Source: Laburnicola sp. R22_1 (taxonomy: Eukaryota > Ascomycota > Dothideomycetes > Pleosporales > Didymosphaeriaceae). Taken from it: a stretch of 64,000 nucleotides of DNA. The stretch is from positions 3,100,001-3,164,000 of the forward strand of contig JACONQ010000001.1 in assembly GCA_014281115.1 (NCBI GenBank), given 5' to 3'. Under the pieces are notes generated by a model, which worked only from the letters and a program-made list of their open reading frames with translations, did not search any database and had not been told where the DNA came from. Position 1 is the stretch's first letter; every line of letters starts with the position of its first letter. The position numbers were made by a program, and so were the translations under genes. This document shows positions 32,611 through 44,400 of the stretch, piece by piece.

Positions 32611-32804
32611 CATCGGTGCGTACGAACACTATCGTTTCCTCACTTCATTTCTCTCTCTACCATCTCCCCACTAGTAGCATATAGGTTCAATGTATTCGCG
32701 ACTTTATGTGTTATTACATCGAAATTTACTGCACTGGGTGGTCATGGGGACAGAGTTCATAATCGCCTGTGCCATTTTCATTCCACCGCGTGCGGGTTTG
32801 CTCC

Positions 32805-33155
32805 TCACATCTTCAGCACAACCTTTCCGACGTGGGTTCCTGATTGAAAGTACTCAAACGCAGCTTTGGCATCGTCGAACTAGAAGACACGATCAACAAG
32901 TGGCTCTAAGCTAATGTTCTTGTTATTGATGAACCTAGTGACAGCTTTGAAGTCTGCTCTAGAACCTCCTAGAATACCCCTAGATACCTGCGTTTAGTAC
33001 AGGCAAGTGGAAGTAAGTTAATAAAGAGATTACTTACTTAATTTTAGCCGCTTTAGCAATTAGAGTTATTGGCAGGTTTGGCGACTAATCTGCTTTGAAG
33101 CCCTCTAGAAACCTAATTAGCGTAATACTACTACTATACTTCTATAGTATCTGCA
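32805..33155 (-). pseudogene. Zinc-type alcohol dehydrogenase C-terminal relic
   Basis: Two exon-like pieces separated by a GTAAGT...CGCAG intron give an MDR alcohol dehydrogenase C-terminus: LEGFKAD and NLPITLIAKAAKI, then RGILGGSRADFKAV, NKNISLEPLVDRVF and FDDAKAAFEYFQSGTHVGKVVLKM-type ending with the stop at 32805. In-frame TAG codons stand where Gln is expected (before FDDAK and after KAD), again C-to-T. The N-terminal catalytic half is missing; sequence identity is lost near 33160 where the repeat arms begin. Confidence 0.65.
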
Positions 33156-33174
33156 GGTCTGTTGTCAGATATCA

Positions 33175-33505
33175 GGTCACTGGAAATCACTGTGATTTCA
33201 CTGTGAAATCCAGTAGTCACGTGCGTCCGATCACATGGTCTCCTTATGACGACAGTTGGTGTAACTTACAGTGATTTCACTGTGAGATCACTGTGAAATA
33301 CACAAAGGAGACTGGCGTACTACTGTTACACTACTCCGCACTATTACTAGTGCGTCTTAGCGCTAGATAGATATTGCGTACGATAGCTAAGCTTCTCCGA
33401 CAGAGATCACTCGACAATAAATTCATCATCAAATCCATCACTTTCATCTCATCTCATCAAAGATACTTACGTATCTGACATCTGTACGCACTAATAAGAC
33501 ACCCG
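33175..33505 (+). repeat. 330-bp inverted repeat arm, left
   Basis: Pairs with 36070-36430 in inverted orientation. It contains two blocks built on CAGTGATTTCACTGTGA near 33183-33210 and 33268-33296. The right arm shows the same words with G and C turned to A and T. Together the arms could be terminal repeats of a 3.3-kb element or two copies of a solo repeat. Confidence 0.65.
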
Positions 33506-33514
33506 TACTACACA

Positions 33515-35585
33515 AATAGTTTAAATAAGTAATTTTTTAAAGCTTTATAACTTTTTTACTAGTAAAGCTATAATTTTAATTTTTTTAATAGATTTATAGA
33601 GAAAATACTAGTCTTTAATTATTTAATTTAAAAATAACGTATCCTATTAGCGAGCGGGTCAGATTAGCAAGCGGGTTAGTTTTTCTTAGCAACACTATAG
33701 TACTGCAAACTTTAATTCGAATTACTATTAACACTATCTAAAAATAGCCCACTAAGAGTAATATCTAAGCTAGAAAATAACTCTTTAGCCTTCTAGCAAG
33801 TTCTCGCGTTGTGCCTAGTCCTCCTACAGTTACCGCAGCGGCGTTGTGTTAAAAAGCCTCCCTTAGCGTTACCTCTACTCTGCGCTCTTTTAGATAATTT
33901 TACCCTAACAAAGAAACTTCTAGCCACTAAATCTACTTTCTAGCTAAAGTTAAGTACTCTACTATACTAGAGACGCTTTCTTTTACATAATTTTCGCTTA
34001 GTAAGCAGCTCTATCTACTTCTAAATCTTAGTAAGTTGGCCTATTATAAGTACACCTTAGTAAGCTAGACTTTTAGCGCTCTTTATAAGCTATGCGAGCC
34101 TTATAGTAATAGTAGTTAGTAATTTCTTAATAGATTCTATTACTAGCTTAGCCTATAACGAGAGTTTAATAGCGTTTTTTAGTATTTTTAATTACTAGAG
34201 CTTATTTAGTATAGGTAGTCCTAGTAGGGTATAAAGTTACATATTAAGGCAATCTACCACTACTAACGCGTCTAAAGAAACAAGCCTAGAGGCCTTAAAG
34301 GCTTTTCTATATTTCTCTAGTATAAATATATTAAAAAACGCGTTGCAAAAGGCTAGTAGGAAGCCCTCTTTATTAATATAAAAGACGCGTTAGCGCGCTA
34401 AGTCTTATACGCGCTAGGAGTACTTTAGCTTTAGTAATATAAAATAGACTATATTAAGCAGCTGTAAAATGTAAGATAAGTGCGCTAGCATATAGAGAGT
34501 TAGGATCCTCTGTTCTAGATAGTAATTCTTAAAATCTTAGAATTAGTGGCTCTTATAGCTATCTAGAATAAGTAACCTCTATAACTTTACTATACGCAGT
34601 CTTGTATACGCGTTAAAGTGCTTTAACCACGTAACTCTAAGCTTATTATTAGTCTAGCCAGTCTTAGAGACTAAAAGCTTCTAATTACGGAGAATACTAG
34701 TCTTCTTATACCACACTAAGATATAGACTCGCCCTTTATAGATAATAAAGAGTAGGGCAGTATACCTAGTAGCGCAAATGCTCTAGATCACTATAACCCA
34801 CTCGCAGTCGTCTAGCTAGACAAGATTAGGTTAAGAACATCTCTCTAAGCCTGTTATAACCTTTATTAAGCCAATAACTTCTATCTAAAAGCCAGTCTTA
34901 TTAAAGTTATAGACGTCTTAATCCTACACCCTATACTTAGCTTTTGTCTTCTTTATAAGCCGAAACCACGCATTTATTACCTCTAGATCCTCCTATTATA
35001 TTCTGTTAGTCCTTCGCTTAATTAAAGGCTATTTTAAGCTTAGGTACACGCTTTATAAAGTGTTAAGCCTAGCATTTACCTACAAAGTCTCTATGCCGCG
35101 CAGCTAGCAGTTTATTAGCTATATCCTTCATCTTATCTAGCTAGGATATAAATTCTCGCGAGTCTAGGTTAAGTATATATTAGATAAGCGTCTCCTCTTT
35201 AGTTGTAGTAAGCTTTATTATATTAGCGTAGTTATCTACTTAGGCAGCGATTCTATTATATTAGCAGGTTACTATAGTTTTTAGGACGTTATACACATTA
35301 GCGGCGCGTTATAGACTTAAAAAATATTTATTCTAATAGGCCTAAAGAGTAAGCTTAATTCTACCTTCTTTATTAGATAATAACGCATTATGTTGTTAAG
35401 ATATAATAAGTTATTATAAGGTGTTATAGTCTTAGCAAAAACTAACCCGCTCGCTAATCTAACCCGCTCGCTAATCTAACCCGCTCGCTAATAGGATACG
35501 TTACTATTTTTATTACGTAATTAGTTAGTAATTAATAAAAAAACTCTTTATTTTACTAGTTATTATATATATTACGTAATATTAT
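33515..35585 (+). repeat. Repeat X, copy A, split by a transposon
   Basis: The pieces 33515-33636 and about 35502-35585 together match the reverse complement of 36490-36795. Copy A is interrupted by the Fot1-like element, copy B by an 88-bp element, so each copy preserves the empty site of the other's insertion. Confidence 0.75.
33637..35501 (-). mobile_element. Second pogo/Fot1-like transposon, heavily RIP-mutated
   Basis: 1865-bp element with inverted ends (ACGTATCCTATTAGCGAG outward; ACCCGCTCGCTAATCT repeated two or three times at the right end) and TA duplications at 33635-33636 and 35502-35503. Copy B of repeat X shows the unoccupied TA. The minus strand, read through many stops, gives a DDE transposase: C-EWVIVI-SICAT, FIIYKGRVYIL, TNNKLRVTWLKHFNAYT, LLILDSYKSH, then a block like HILQPLD. 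Most stops are TAG or TAA at Gln or Trp positions. No function can remain. Confidence 0.8.
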
Positions 35586-36069
35586 TATATAAATATATAG
35601 TACTAATAATATAGTATATAAAATTTTAAAATTTTTTTAATAAAAATAAAGTAGTTAAAAAGTAGTTAAAGTTTATACTTTTTAAAATAGTGTTCTTTAC
35701 TAAGCCACTAATTTTCGTCTAATCTAATTCTTTTAAATAATTATAAAACTATATTTTTTTCTATTTTTAAATCTATAAAACTTAGAATTTAGAGTTAGGT
35801 AGAAGTTCTATATAATACGCTAGTAGTTAGTACTATTATATTAACTAGTAATTACTATCTAGTAAGAGACTTTAACTTTATACGTTAAATTTTTTAAAGC
35901 TTACTAAGCTTATTTTAAATTCTAGCTAATTAAAGAGTTTTATTTGCTAATTAATTAGTATTATTTTAATAGTATAAATGCTATAGATGTCTTATATACT
36001 CTAGGTGCCTTAGGTGCACTAATAGTATAGGTGCGTATTCTTATACAATCTTATATATACGTACACTAA
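35586..36069. other. AT-rich RIP tract
   Basis: Extremely AT-rich sequence between repeat X copy A and the right inverted arm. It has no open frame of note. The words CTAGGTGCCTTAGGTGCAC near 36000 recur near 36452. Confidence 0.6.
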
Positions 36070-36430
36070 GAAAAAGGTAGTATTATAAGTGTGCTTAGAG
36101 CGCTTTTAGTGTATAGGTGTCAGATATAGGGGTATTCTTAATGAGATGAGATGGGAAGTGGTATGGTTGATTGATTGATATTTTTTCCTTGTTTTTTCTA
36201 GAGAAGCTCGGCTATCGCGAGAAGTATCTATCTAGTGCCAAGACACACTAGTACTATTTGGAATAGTATAGGGGTAGTGCAAAACAGTGGTGCGCCGGCC
36301 TCTTTTAATTTCACAGTAAAAACACTATGATTTACACTAATTGCCAGTGTGTATAGGCTATATAATCGAACACACCTACCCACTATAATTTATAGTAAAA
36401 TTATAGTAATTTATAGAAACTATCTATCTA
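36070..36430 (-). repeat. 330-bp inverted repeat arm, right
   Basis: Reverse complement of the left arm at 33175-33505, more heavily mutated: AAATCACTGTGATTTCACTG there corresponds to AAATTACTATAATTTTACTA here, all C-to-T or G-to-A. Confidence 0.65.
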
Positions 36431-36489
36431 ATAATAGGTGTACGTAAAACTGCCTAGGTGCCATAGGTGCACATACGCGCTTAAAATTT

Positions 36490-36795
36490 CTCCTAATATA
36501 TTAGTAATATATATAATAACTAGTAAAATAAAGAGTTTTTTATTAATTACTAACTAATTATGTAATAAAAAGAGTATTTTTAAATTAAATAATTAAAGAC
36601 TAGTATGTGACGTTAAATTAACTACCTAGAAGTAGTATAATAAAGGCTTTTATCTTAAATAACATAATAAAAAAGCAGAGCCTCCTACTTAGTAAAGACT
36701 AGTATTGTCTCTATAAATCTATTAAAAAATTAAAATTATAGCTTTACTAGTAAAAAGTTATAAAGCTTTAAAAAAATTACTTATTTAGACTATTT
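36490..36795 (-). repeat. Repeat X, copy B
   Basis: Inverted relative to copy A, continuous across the site where copy A holds the Fot1-like transposon. It is itself interrupted at 36606-36693 by an 88-bp element flanked by an 11-bp duplication. Confidence 0.75.
36606..36693 (+). mobile_element. 88-bp non-autonomous element with 11-bp target duplication
   Basis: Flanked by direct repeats AAAGACTAGTA at 36595-36605 and 36694-36704. Copy A of repeat X has that site once, at 33607-33617 in the opposite orientation. The same element occurs at 22103-22194. A duplication of 11 bp is outside the Tc1 and hAT range and within the range of Mutator-like elements. Confidence 0.75.
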
Positions 36796-36948
36796 ATATA
36801 TATCTACGTAAGTCTGTGTATATTTATATATCTCTAAGTATTTTTATGCTAGTAAATTGCTTATACAAAAATGCGCATAAATACGTAAGTCTACGCACGT
36901 CTGCGCACTAGTATACGCATAGTTAAGTAGAAAAACTTTCCTAATATA

Positions 36949-38465
36949 CGGAGGTGCGTATTAAAAGTCCTTGCACACTCGGCGACAGGGGCATCTTAGC
37001 CATAGTTCTGATGCGAAAATTGCTTCGGATCTGATTAATTCTATTAAACTCTACCCTCCTTATACTTATTTCCCCCTTTTAGCTTAATAATCTTCTAAAT
37101 ATAAGTAGGAATACGCTTAATCCATGTCTAAATCTTATCCTAAGATAGCTCCTTCTAGCACTACTCCTACACACATATTGCCTCTGCTTAATTCTTTAGT
37201 GCACCCTTCTTTATAGTATATCGCTTTATTTATAGCTAATAAGATTTAATAGCGTTTAAATTAGATAAGTTACTGTACTAAAGTAGCTTCTAAACACCCT
37301 ATAAACTATACACGTAGCTCTATATATAGTAATTATAGCTAGGTATCTTGTCCTCTTAAATAACTATTTCTAGTTGCTTAGCTTAATACTACTTTACAAA
37401 AGGAATTAACTTTAAAAGTAAAATAGTTAACTAATATTAATACTAGTTAATTTCTAAGCCTGTGCCTTAACTAAGCTTGCTATTCTTCTTATTCCACTTC
37501 TACTAAGGCTGTTAACCAGGCTTAGTAGATAGATCGAGACGCCGTATACTAGTCTTAAGCTCCTACCATTTCCTTATAATAGGCTCTAGCTCTTAATTTA
37601 ATTTCTTAATTCTTTTAATAGTAGTCTCTTTCTCTTACTTTATTTCTGGCGTCTCGCAATAATAGGGCCCTCGCCTATTATATAAAAAGCAGCCCTAAAA
37701 CATAAATTTAGAATAGTCTTTCTACCTCTTATAGATATAGCTTTAGACAAAGGCTTTATCTGCTCTTCTCTAAACTCCGTAGCTACCACGCCTGTGTAGA
37801 AGGACAATAGATGTTTTATTAGACTAGATAACATTCTTCTAATTCTTAATTATCTAGTCTTAATATTAAAGACACTAATTAAGTTAATCCTTCTTTATCT
37901 TCTTTGTTAACCTAGGCTTCCTTATTAGTTTAGTCTTTTTAAAGCCTGCTTTCTAAAGAATCTGCTATACTATTATAGCTAATATTTTAAATCCTTCTTA
38001 ACTAAGTGCACTAGCAATATTAGCACAAGACTTCTCTTATCTATAGTAGTTAGTGCGTATAATATTAACAACTATCTTAGAGGCCTTAGCCTATTTTAGT
38101 GGTCTGCTAGACTATAGAGCATCTTTAAGGTAGCTATCCTATATATATAGTAGCTGCTAGGCTAGGTTAAAGCCGCGTATAATTGCTCAACTGTATATTA
38201 AATTAATTGTCCGCGCTGGGATTTTAGTTAATTTATTAATCTCGTTGCTTAACTTGCCAGTAGCTTTTAGGCTAACAATAAGGGCACAAGTAGAGATATT
38301 ATAGGGAGCTATAATAGAGTAGAATGGTATAGGTGTATAGAGAGCATCTCCGCAAGATAGCTAAGGGCGCAAAGGCTACGTTGGCTCGGAGCAGTTTCCG
38401 CATCGGGACTGTGGCTGAGATACCCCTGTCGCCGAGCGGGCGAGGACTTTTGATACGCACCTCCG
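36949..38465 (-). mobile_element. Tc1/mariner-type transposon, RIP-mutated
   Basis: 1517 bp, inverted repeats of about 80 bp (outer sequence CGGAGGTGCGTAT), TA duplications at 36947-36948 and 38466-38467. The minus strand reads as a DDE_3 transposase with many stops: VIQEDKIPSYNYYI (normally QDNAPSH), NLSNLNAIKS (normally NSPDLNPIE), KRYTIKKGA, WIKRIPTYI, IIKLKGGNKYKEG. The right inverted repeat is GC-rich and hardly mutated, the left more so. Confidence 0.8.
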
Positions 38466-38883
38466 TAGCAGATAACTAAACATGCCCTAAGTTTAGCACA
38501 ACTCGACAGTTGTTTGTTAACTTCGTACAAAATCAGCGCAGCCCAGTAGACAATATTCCCAAGAAGATCCGCAACGTTATCATGCGGCGAGATATGAGAG
38601 TGGTGGTACTGTATTACGGTGACGGTGTGTTCGGCACGCCGCACAGCCACGGATGTATTCCTCCCGTCGGGGGCCTTATCTCCTTCGATTGGACCAAACC
38701 CTCCGAACATGTTTTCGCCCGCATCTCAAACCATCACGGCCGCATTCCGTGCTGCCTAACGTCGTGCCTGGAGAGATTGATACATGTCCTTAACACCACA
38801 TTACAACGCAGGACCTCTCAATACAGAACCCTCCCCTATTACTCGCTCTACACACAAAATAACCCAGCACATTACCACCCCTA
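38466..38883. other. Spacer right of the transposon nest
   Basis: Normal base composition returns at once after the Tc1-like element. Short frames run into the element's inverted repeat and are not supported as genes. It should carry the promoter of the small membrane protein. Confidence 0.4.
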
Positions 38884-39473
38884 ATGGCAGCTGTATCCTC
38901 CTTCCCCTCCGACCTCCCAGCGCGCTCGCGCTCCTGGAAAGACCGCAACTGCCCTGGCATACGCACCTGCTGGTCCTTCAGCCTCCACTCCTTCAGCCTC
39001 CGCACATCCGACAGCGCCCTTCTCGCCCGCCGCATATGCATGGTCAACGTGCTCGCGCTGCGCACCGCCATCAGCGTCATAAACTGCTTCTGGGCGGTGC
39101 CTGATATCGCACGCACCGTTATTAGCGTCGTGCTCGCTATTATAGGCTTCTTTTTTATTGCGTGGTGTTTGGCTACGATTGGGGAGGCGCAGGGGTATAG
39201 GAGGGTTTTGGGGCTGCGTGTGGTATGTTTCTCCCTTTTTTTTGCGCATTTGGTTTTGATGAGTGTTGTTTGCTGATTGGGTGTGCCTAGGGTCGCTGGC
39301 ATTTTGATGTGTTTTTGTTTGTTATGGCACTCGCGCATGTGGGCCTCTTTGTTGGACACTTCGTTGGGTTGAGCGCTGGTGGGTCGGGCGGCGCGTGGAT
39401 CGCCATGTGGCTGCTCATTTTTGGAGTGGCTTGGATCGCGACGTGGGAGCCTGAACCGCAGAGTAATGTCTGA
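38884..39473 (+). CDS. Small four-helix membrane protein, unknown family
   Basis: Exons 38884-39222 and 39291-39473 are separated by a 68-bp intron and join in phase 0 to 173 residues. After a basic N-terminus come four hydrophobic segments: VNVLALRTAISVINCFWAV, TVISVVLAIIGFFFIAWCLA, FLFVMALAHVGLFVGHFVG and AWIAMWLLIFGVAWIATW. The layout is like small MARVEL-type or tetraspan fungal proteins, but I see no diagnostic motif. The frame and splice sites are clean. It is the first intact gene right of the transposon nest. Confidence 0.6.
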
Positions 39474-39611
39474 TGAGGTTTGTGTGTGCGTGTGTGTATG
39501 AGAAAGGAGCTAATGGCGAGGTTTAATAGAGTTATGTGGTGCGGTATATATCCAATCATTTAGCTTTTTCTTTAGCCAGATCAATGAGATTTCGCATTGC
39601 AAAATATCATC

Positions 39612-40492
39612 TCACTCCCCCTCACCATAAATCCTCTTAACCCTATACCACCCCACCTCCTCCTCTCCCTTCCGCCCCAGCGACCCCCTAACCTCCTCCA
39701 CCGGCACCTTCTCCCCCCAAAATCAACCAACACAAGCCCCTCCTTCGCCCCCTCCGCCCCCTCCTAACAAACCGCTCCAACACCGTCGCCGCAACAACCC
39801 TCAAACACCTCACCCTCTTAACCCCCTCAATCTTCTTCAATGCCTCCACGTCTACGCTAGCTGGATCGTCGACGGCCCAGGAGACGAGCAATGTGCTTGG
39901 TTCGGATGATGATGCTGTGCGGTGGGGCATATCACGTCAGTCTCAAGCAATCCAATCCGTCCGAGTGACACGCTTTCAAGAAAAACAAATACGCCAAAAG
40001 AAGGGGGAAAGAGAAATACCCTCCTAACCCCCCACCAGCTCCTCACAAAACCTACTATCAAACCTCGCCCGCCCAAACACTTCCCGCACAAACGTCTCCC
40101 CAGGCCTGCTCTACCCATCCAACCCAAAAAACGCCTCGCTCTCCCCATACCCCACATCCAGCACCTCGTACACCGCTAACCACAGCGCTTTTATCAATAA
40201 CGTCGCTTCATCGGGCTGCGGTTAAACTACGCATACTAACACCCTGTTAGCGACATGATGCACGTTACAGAGAGGATAGGATAGATAGAATGGGGCGACG
40301 CGATGTAGACGCACCAGCGTCATACCGCACAGCGCTTACCACGCCAGGCAGCACAGTGAAGTCCTGGATGTGCGTGTTTTCGTACCAGTCGCAGAACTTC
40401 GACGGCGTGAGGGGCGCGGTGCCTGTGGAGGGGTGGTTGTTGTTGTTGTTTTCTAAGATGTGAGATGCGACCCAGATGGAGCCTGGGTCCAT
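39612..40492 (-). pseudogene. EthD-like (dimeric alpha-beta barrel) protein, decayed
   Basis: The first exon (start at 40490-40492) gives MDPGSIWVASHIL and KFCDWYENTHIQDFTVLPGV, the opening strand and helix of EthD-like fungal proteins. After a GTAAGC intron the second piece reads LWLAVYEVLDVGYGESEAFF and RPGETFVREVFGRARFD, with an in-frame TAG between them (after GLDG). The third piece has STLLVSWAVDDPASVDVEAL. The expected ending EVGWYRVKRIYGEGE lies in a different frame, with a shift near a run of six G. At least one stop and one frameshift make a working product unlikely unless the splice model is wrong. Confidence 0.5.
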
Positions 40493-41430
40493 TGTGCGGA
40501 ATCAATCTAGTGATGGAAAGAAATGTGTAGGATTTAGCAGCACGTGTGCTAGGAATTGCAGGTATGGCATATATGTATGGACGACCAGGTGAAGTGCAAT
40601 ATAACGGGGGTTTATACCTAGAAAGAAGAATGACACGCGTCCGACTCGGTGGTGGGCGGATTACTAACGCTAGTAGGTAGGCTTGGAGTAGGTAGGCTTG
40701 GAGTAGGTAGGCTTGGAGTAGGTAGGCTTGGAGTAGGAGGTGATAGATAAGGATATACTTATCCGCCAACCGACCGCTGGAGAAAGCGTGCGGGGTATGT
40801 ACAACAAGAACAACATCAACGCTCTAGCATCGGGTGAACACAAACGTATACGGTGCCAGCTTATCTTACTGTGGGCTAGTAACGGGTATCCTAAACCGAC
40901 TACCACCATTGATTGTACGTCCCATTCATGAGCATTCCACATCACGTCATAAGGTTTCTTTTTTTCTGCATCACCGTCACCATCAACGTTCGACAACTAT
41001 GGCACCGCCTCATCTCATCAATTGCCCTCCAACCCTCCAATTACCATGACATCCTTCCACACCGCATGCTCCATCTAGCAACGAGCACCGCTCCGTTGAA
41101 CACCTAGCCAAGAGAAAAAGTATAATACAAGGGCCCGCTAAATTCTTGGGCGAAAAAGTGAAGAAACTCGGCACCATTACAGCGCTAGGTTAGGCCTGTG
41201 CACACCATGAATTAGCGACTACGGCCCATAAAATCTTGGCAGCGGCGACGAGGGACATCGCCAAGAAGACGAAACTGAGGGCAGTGCTTGAAGGTTAGAA
41301 GCCGATCGAGCTGAGCTCACGCCAACCGACCACGACTGATCGGTTGGTGGTGGCTGGAAACGGAGCTGGCCGCGGTGCTGGTCTCCAGGGTGTTAGAGTG
41401 GAACGGTGAGCCGGAGTACACCCAGTCCCC
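40493..41430. other. Intergenic with a minisatellite
   Basis: Spacer between the EthD-like pseudogene (promoter side) and the 3' end of the RhoGEF. It holds the tandem repeat at 40674-40733. The GC and frame pattern show no gene. Confidence 0.5.
40674..40733. repeat. Minisatellite, four perfect 15-bp units
   Basis: TAGGTAGGCTTGGAG repeated four times without mismatch, about 180 bp upstream of the EthD-like pseudogene start. Confidence 0.95.
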
Positions 41431-44400
41431 TCAGTTCTTCTCGTGATAGCGGTTTGGCTCAATAGATTGCTTATGGCCTGGTGCCGTCTGCCAAAAGTCC
41501 AAGCTTGCAATGACGTCGTTGCCCAATTCATCTTCATAAGCATATAGAATCTGAACCCTGTTAGCACAAGGTAGGTGCCGATCTCAGGCAGTGAACGTAC
41601 CTCTCTTGTAGACGTGTGGATCCACCTAATGTTCTTTGCCGTCACAATGTGGATGAGCCCGCCGCTCTCCATATGCCGAATTTCGATGAAACTCGGTTCA
41701 AAAGCCAGAATGTACGGGTGGAATATCGCGAACGCTTGCGGTGTACCTTCCCAAGTAATTCTCCAATCCGGCCTAGCCCGCCAGCCATTTCTATTGACAA
41801 AGAAGGAGTAGTCCGTGTAGCAGAGGAGGAACTCGCTCGCTAAGCGTTCGATGTGAATGGGCTTGATGTTCTCCTTCCGCACGACAAAGTCGAGCGAGGT
41901 GTCGGCCTGATCCAAGAGTGACTGCGTCTCCAATGTCTCCAAACTAACAACCTCAAAGCCGCGCGCACATCCGACACATAACTTGGAGCGCAAGAAGTGT
42001 ATAGACGTGGATTCCGTCGGAATGTAGAACTCCTTGTACGGTTTGAGCTGATCCTGTCCGGTCGATAGCATCTTGGCAAACCCTGACTTCCTCGACTTGT
42101 TCGCCATGTTCTCCTTTGGCTCGAAAACCTTGATCGTGGTCGATAGGGTAGACGTCTTGACCGAGGCAACAAGCTGTTGTCCGAGACAGATACCAGATTT
42201 GAAGAAGTTAGCATGACAAATCTTTCTCGGTCGCTTGACAATTGCTTGGGTCTCGTCCGCGTCCAGGGCTTCCAGGGCGTATGAGTAGAGGGTTTTATCA
42301 GACAGCACTAGAACAATTTGATGTTGCTCGAGAACATCAATCTGCGTGACAGCCTTGCAGTCCAGCACACGGCGCGGTTTTTGGGACGCATCTTTTGGCT
42401 TCCGGTCAGTAACAAAGACGCCAGCATCTGTTCCAAAGGCAAGCTTTCGGCCACCGTCTACAAGACGTAAGTAATGGTTGATAATCATGGTCGGAATTAC
42501 TTACCCAGCGGCACGGCACAGGTGACCCTGATAGCGGCTGTGAAGAAGCCTTCGTTGAGAATAGTCTGAGTGAAGATGTTGCTGCGATCTCTCAACGTTT
42601 TCTGTTGCGAATCGATGTGCTCCATCCACTTCTGTTGAGATATTGCAGTACTTGCGTACAAGGTAAGCTCGTAGCCGCCCTTCCCAAGATGCTTGAACGT
42701 GATCGGATACGTTTGCTGTTTCGCGGCATCGCCCTTGGGTGCGGCGGCAGCGATTGCTTTGGCACCAGCACCCATCAGATTTGCAGACGGTCTTTTTGCG
42801 ATTCCCATCCTGGGAATGACTTCGTCCATTTGACCAATGACCAAAAGCTCGAGCGGAATCGGCTTCTTGTACACCTTTTGTTCCTCGCGTTTGTTTACAG
42901 TCTTGGAGCGGACAAGGAGTACAGCATGATCGAAGAGATAGCATGTGATATCTCCCGTCTGCTCGGTCGGAGTCTTCTTCAAGTTGCCTTTGAACACCAA
43001 CTGTCGGTTTTCGTCGGTCAACTTCAGGTCGACGTACTCGCCAGGTCGGAATTTGAGGTCACGATTGAGCTGCATCAGGTTGAAGTGATTCTCGGCCTTC
43101 CCGGACTCAAGATTGACCTTGGACAAAGTTTCCTTGATCATTTTGATGGCCTTTGGTATGTCTTGTTTATCCGGATTGTCGTCGGCGGTAAATTTCTGGA
43201 TATTCTCGAGCAGCAGGGGGTACCTCGCCAACCTCGTAGTTGGCTTCGTCAGGTAACCGTTCAGCTCTAGCTTCCTCGACTCTTTCATGCGTTCGACCTC
43301 GTCCACGAACTTGGTGAAGTGGATATTGGTGCGCTTCTCATGCTCGAACTCGTACTTACCGAAAAGCTGATTTGCACCGTATTTGATGAAGGGCGTGAAG
43401 TGAGGTAGCCATTCCAAGAAGATGTCGCCGACGCGATATACCACAGGGCCTTCTTGTTGCCGTCGAGTGAGAGACTCTGCCATTCTGGAATTGACCATAT
43501 ACACTTCTTGACAATTGGAGAAGACAGTCCGCACAAATTTCTCTCGGCGATGTTCGGGAATGGGCGACGTGGTAGGGTTCCGAAGGGGCTTCATCCAGAA
43601 GTCTCTCAGATACTCTAAATCTTTGACGAAGTCACGCTCAGTGTACATCAACTCCGATATGACCTCTTGCCGCTTCTTCTCCTTTTCGGATACGCTCTCG
43701 GCAACCTCTTTGGATACCGTGTTGATCCAGAGCTTCTGCTCCTCATTGTCCAAGTCTTCGTGCAAACTCGCGCGAGACTCTGCACGCTTGAGACCGGGTT
43801 GGGGCCGCAAATTCAGCCGAGCTTGTTGTTCCAGTCGACGCGGGCATGCTATTGAATAGCATAGACGGTCCCGTGTACAAGTCGGAGAATAGCATTCCGT
43901 GAGCAGGGTAAAGACACCGTTGACCTCTGCCGCCTCTTCCATCATCGACTCGCGAAATTGGTAGATTTCGTTGGTCGAGTCACGGAGCCTATGCGCGTAC
44001 GTGACATCGTGAAAGAACTTTTGGGCGTCAAGGGACCGGCCCAAAAGCAGTGCCAGGTTCCTGTCCGTAGTCTTGATGATGTACGCTATTAGGTCAACAG
44101 CTTCTGCTCCAGTAAACCCGCTCTTGTACACCAGTCCGTCCTTCTCTTTCTCGGCCAGTCCGATCCTATCCTTGAAGACTTCCGCAACGCGAGACAAGAG
44201 AGCGGGGTAGACCAACGGGGACCGACGCTGGGCCACAATAGCAGTCGGGGCTGTCTGCGATTGCGACGAGGCCCGGTTGCTGCTCGTGGTCAGTGTAGAG
44301 CTAGGTCGCGTCACTGACGAGCTCATCGTGTCTGTACGTTCAGAAGGTGCCACAACTGTAGACGCCATAGACATGGTGCGAATCTGCGGAATGCTGCCCT

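Noticed and set aside
38309..38710. 133-codon minus-strand frame
   Set aside because: Its second half is the inverted repeat of the Tc1-like element, and the first half has no recognisable content.
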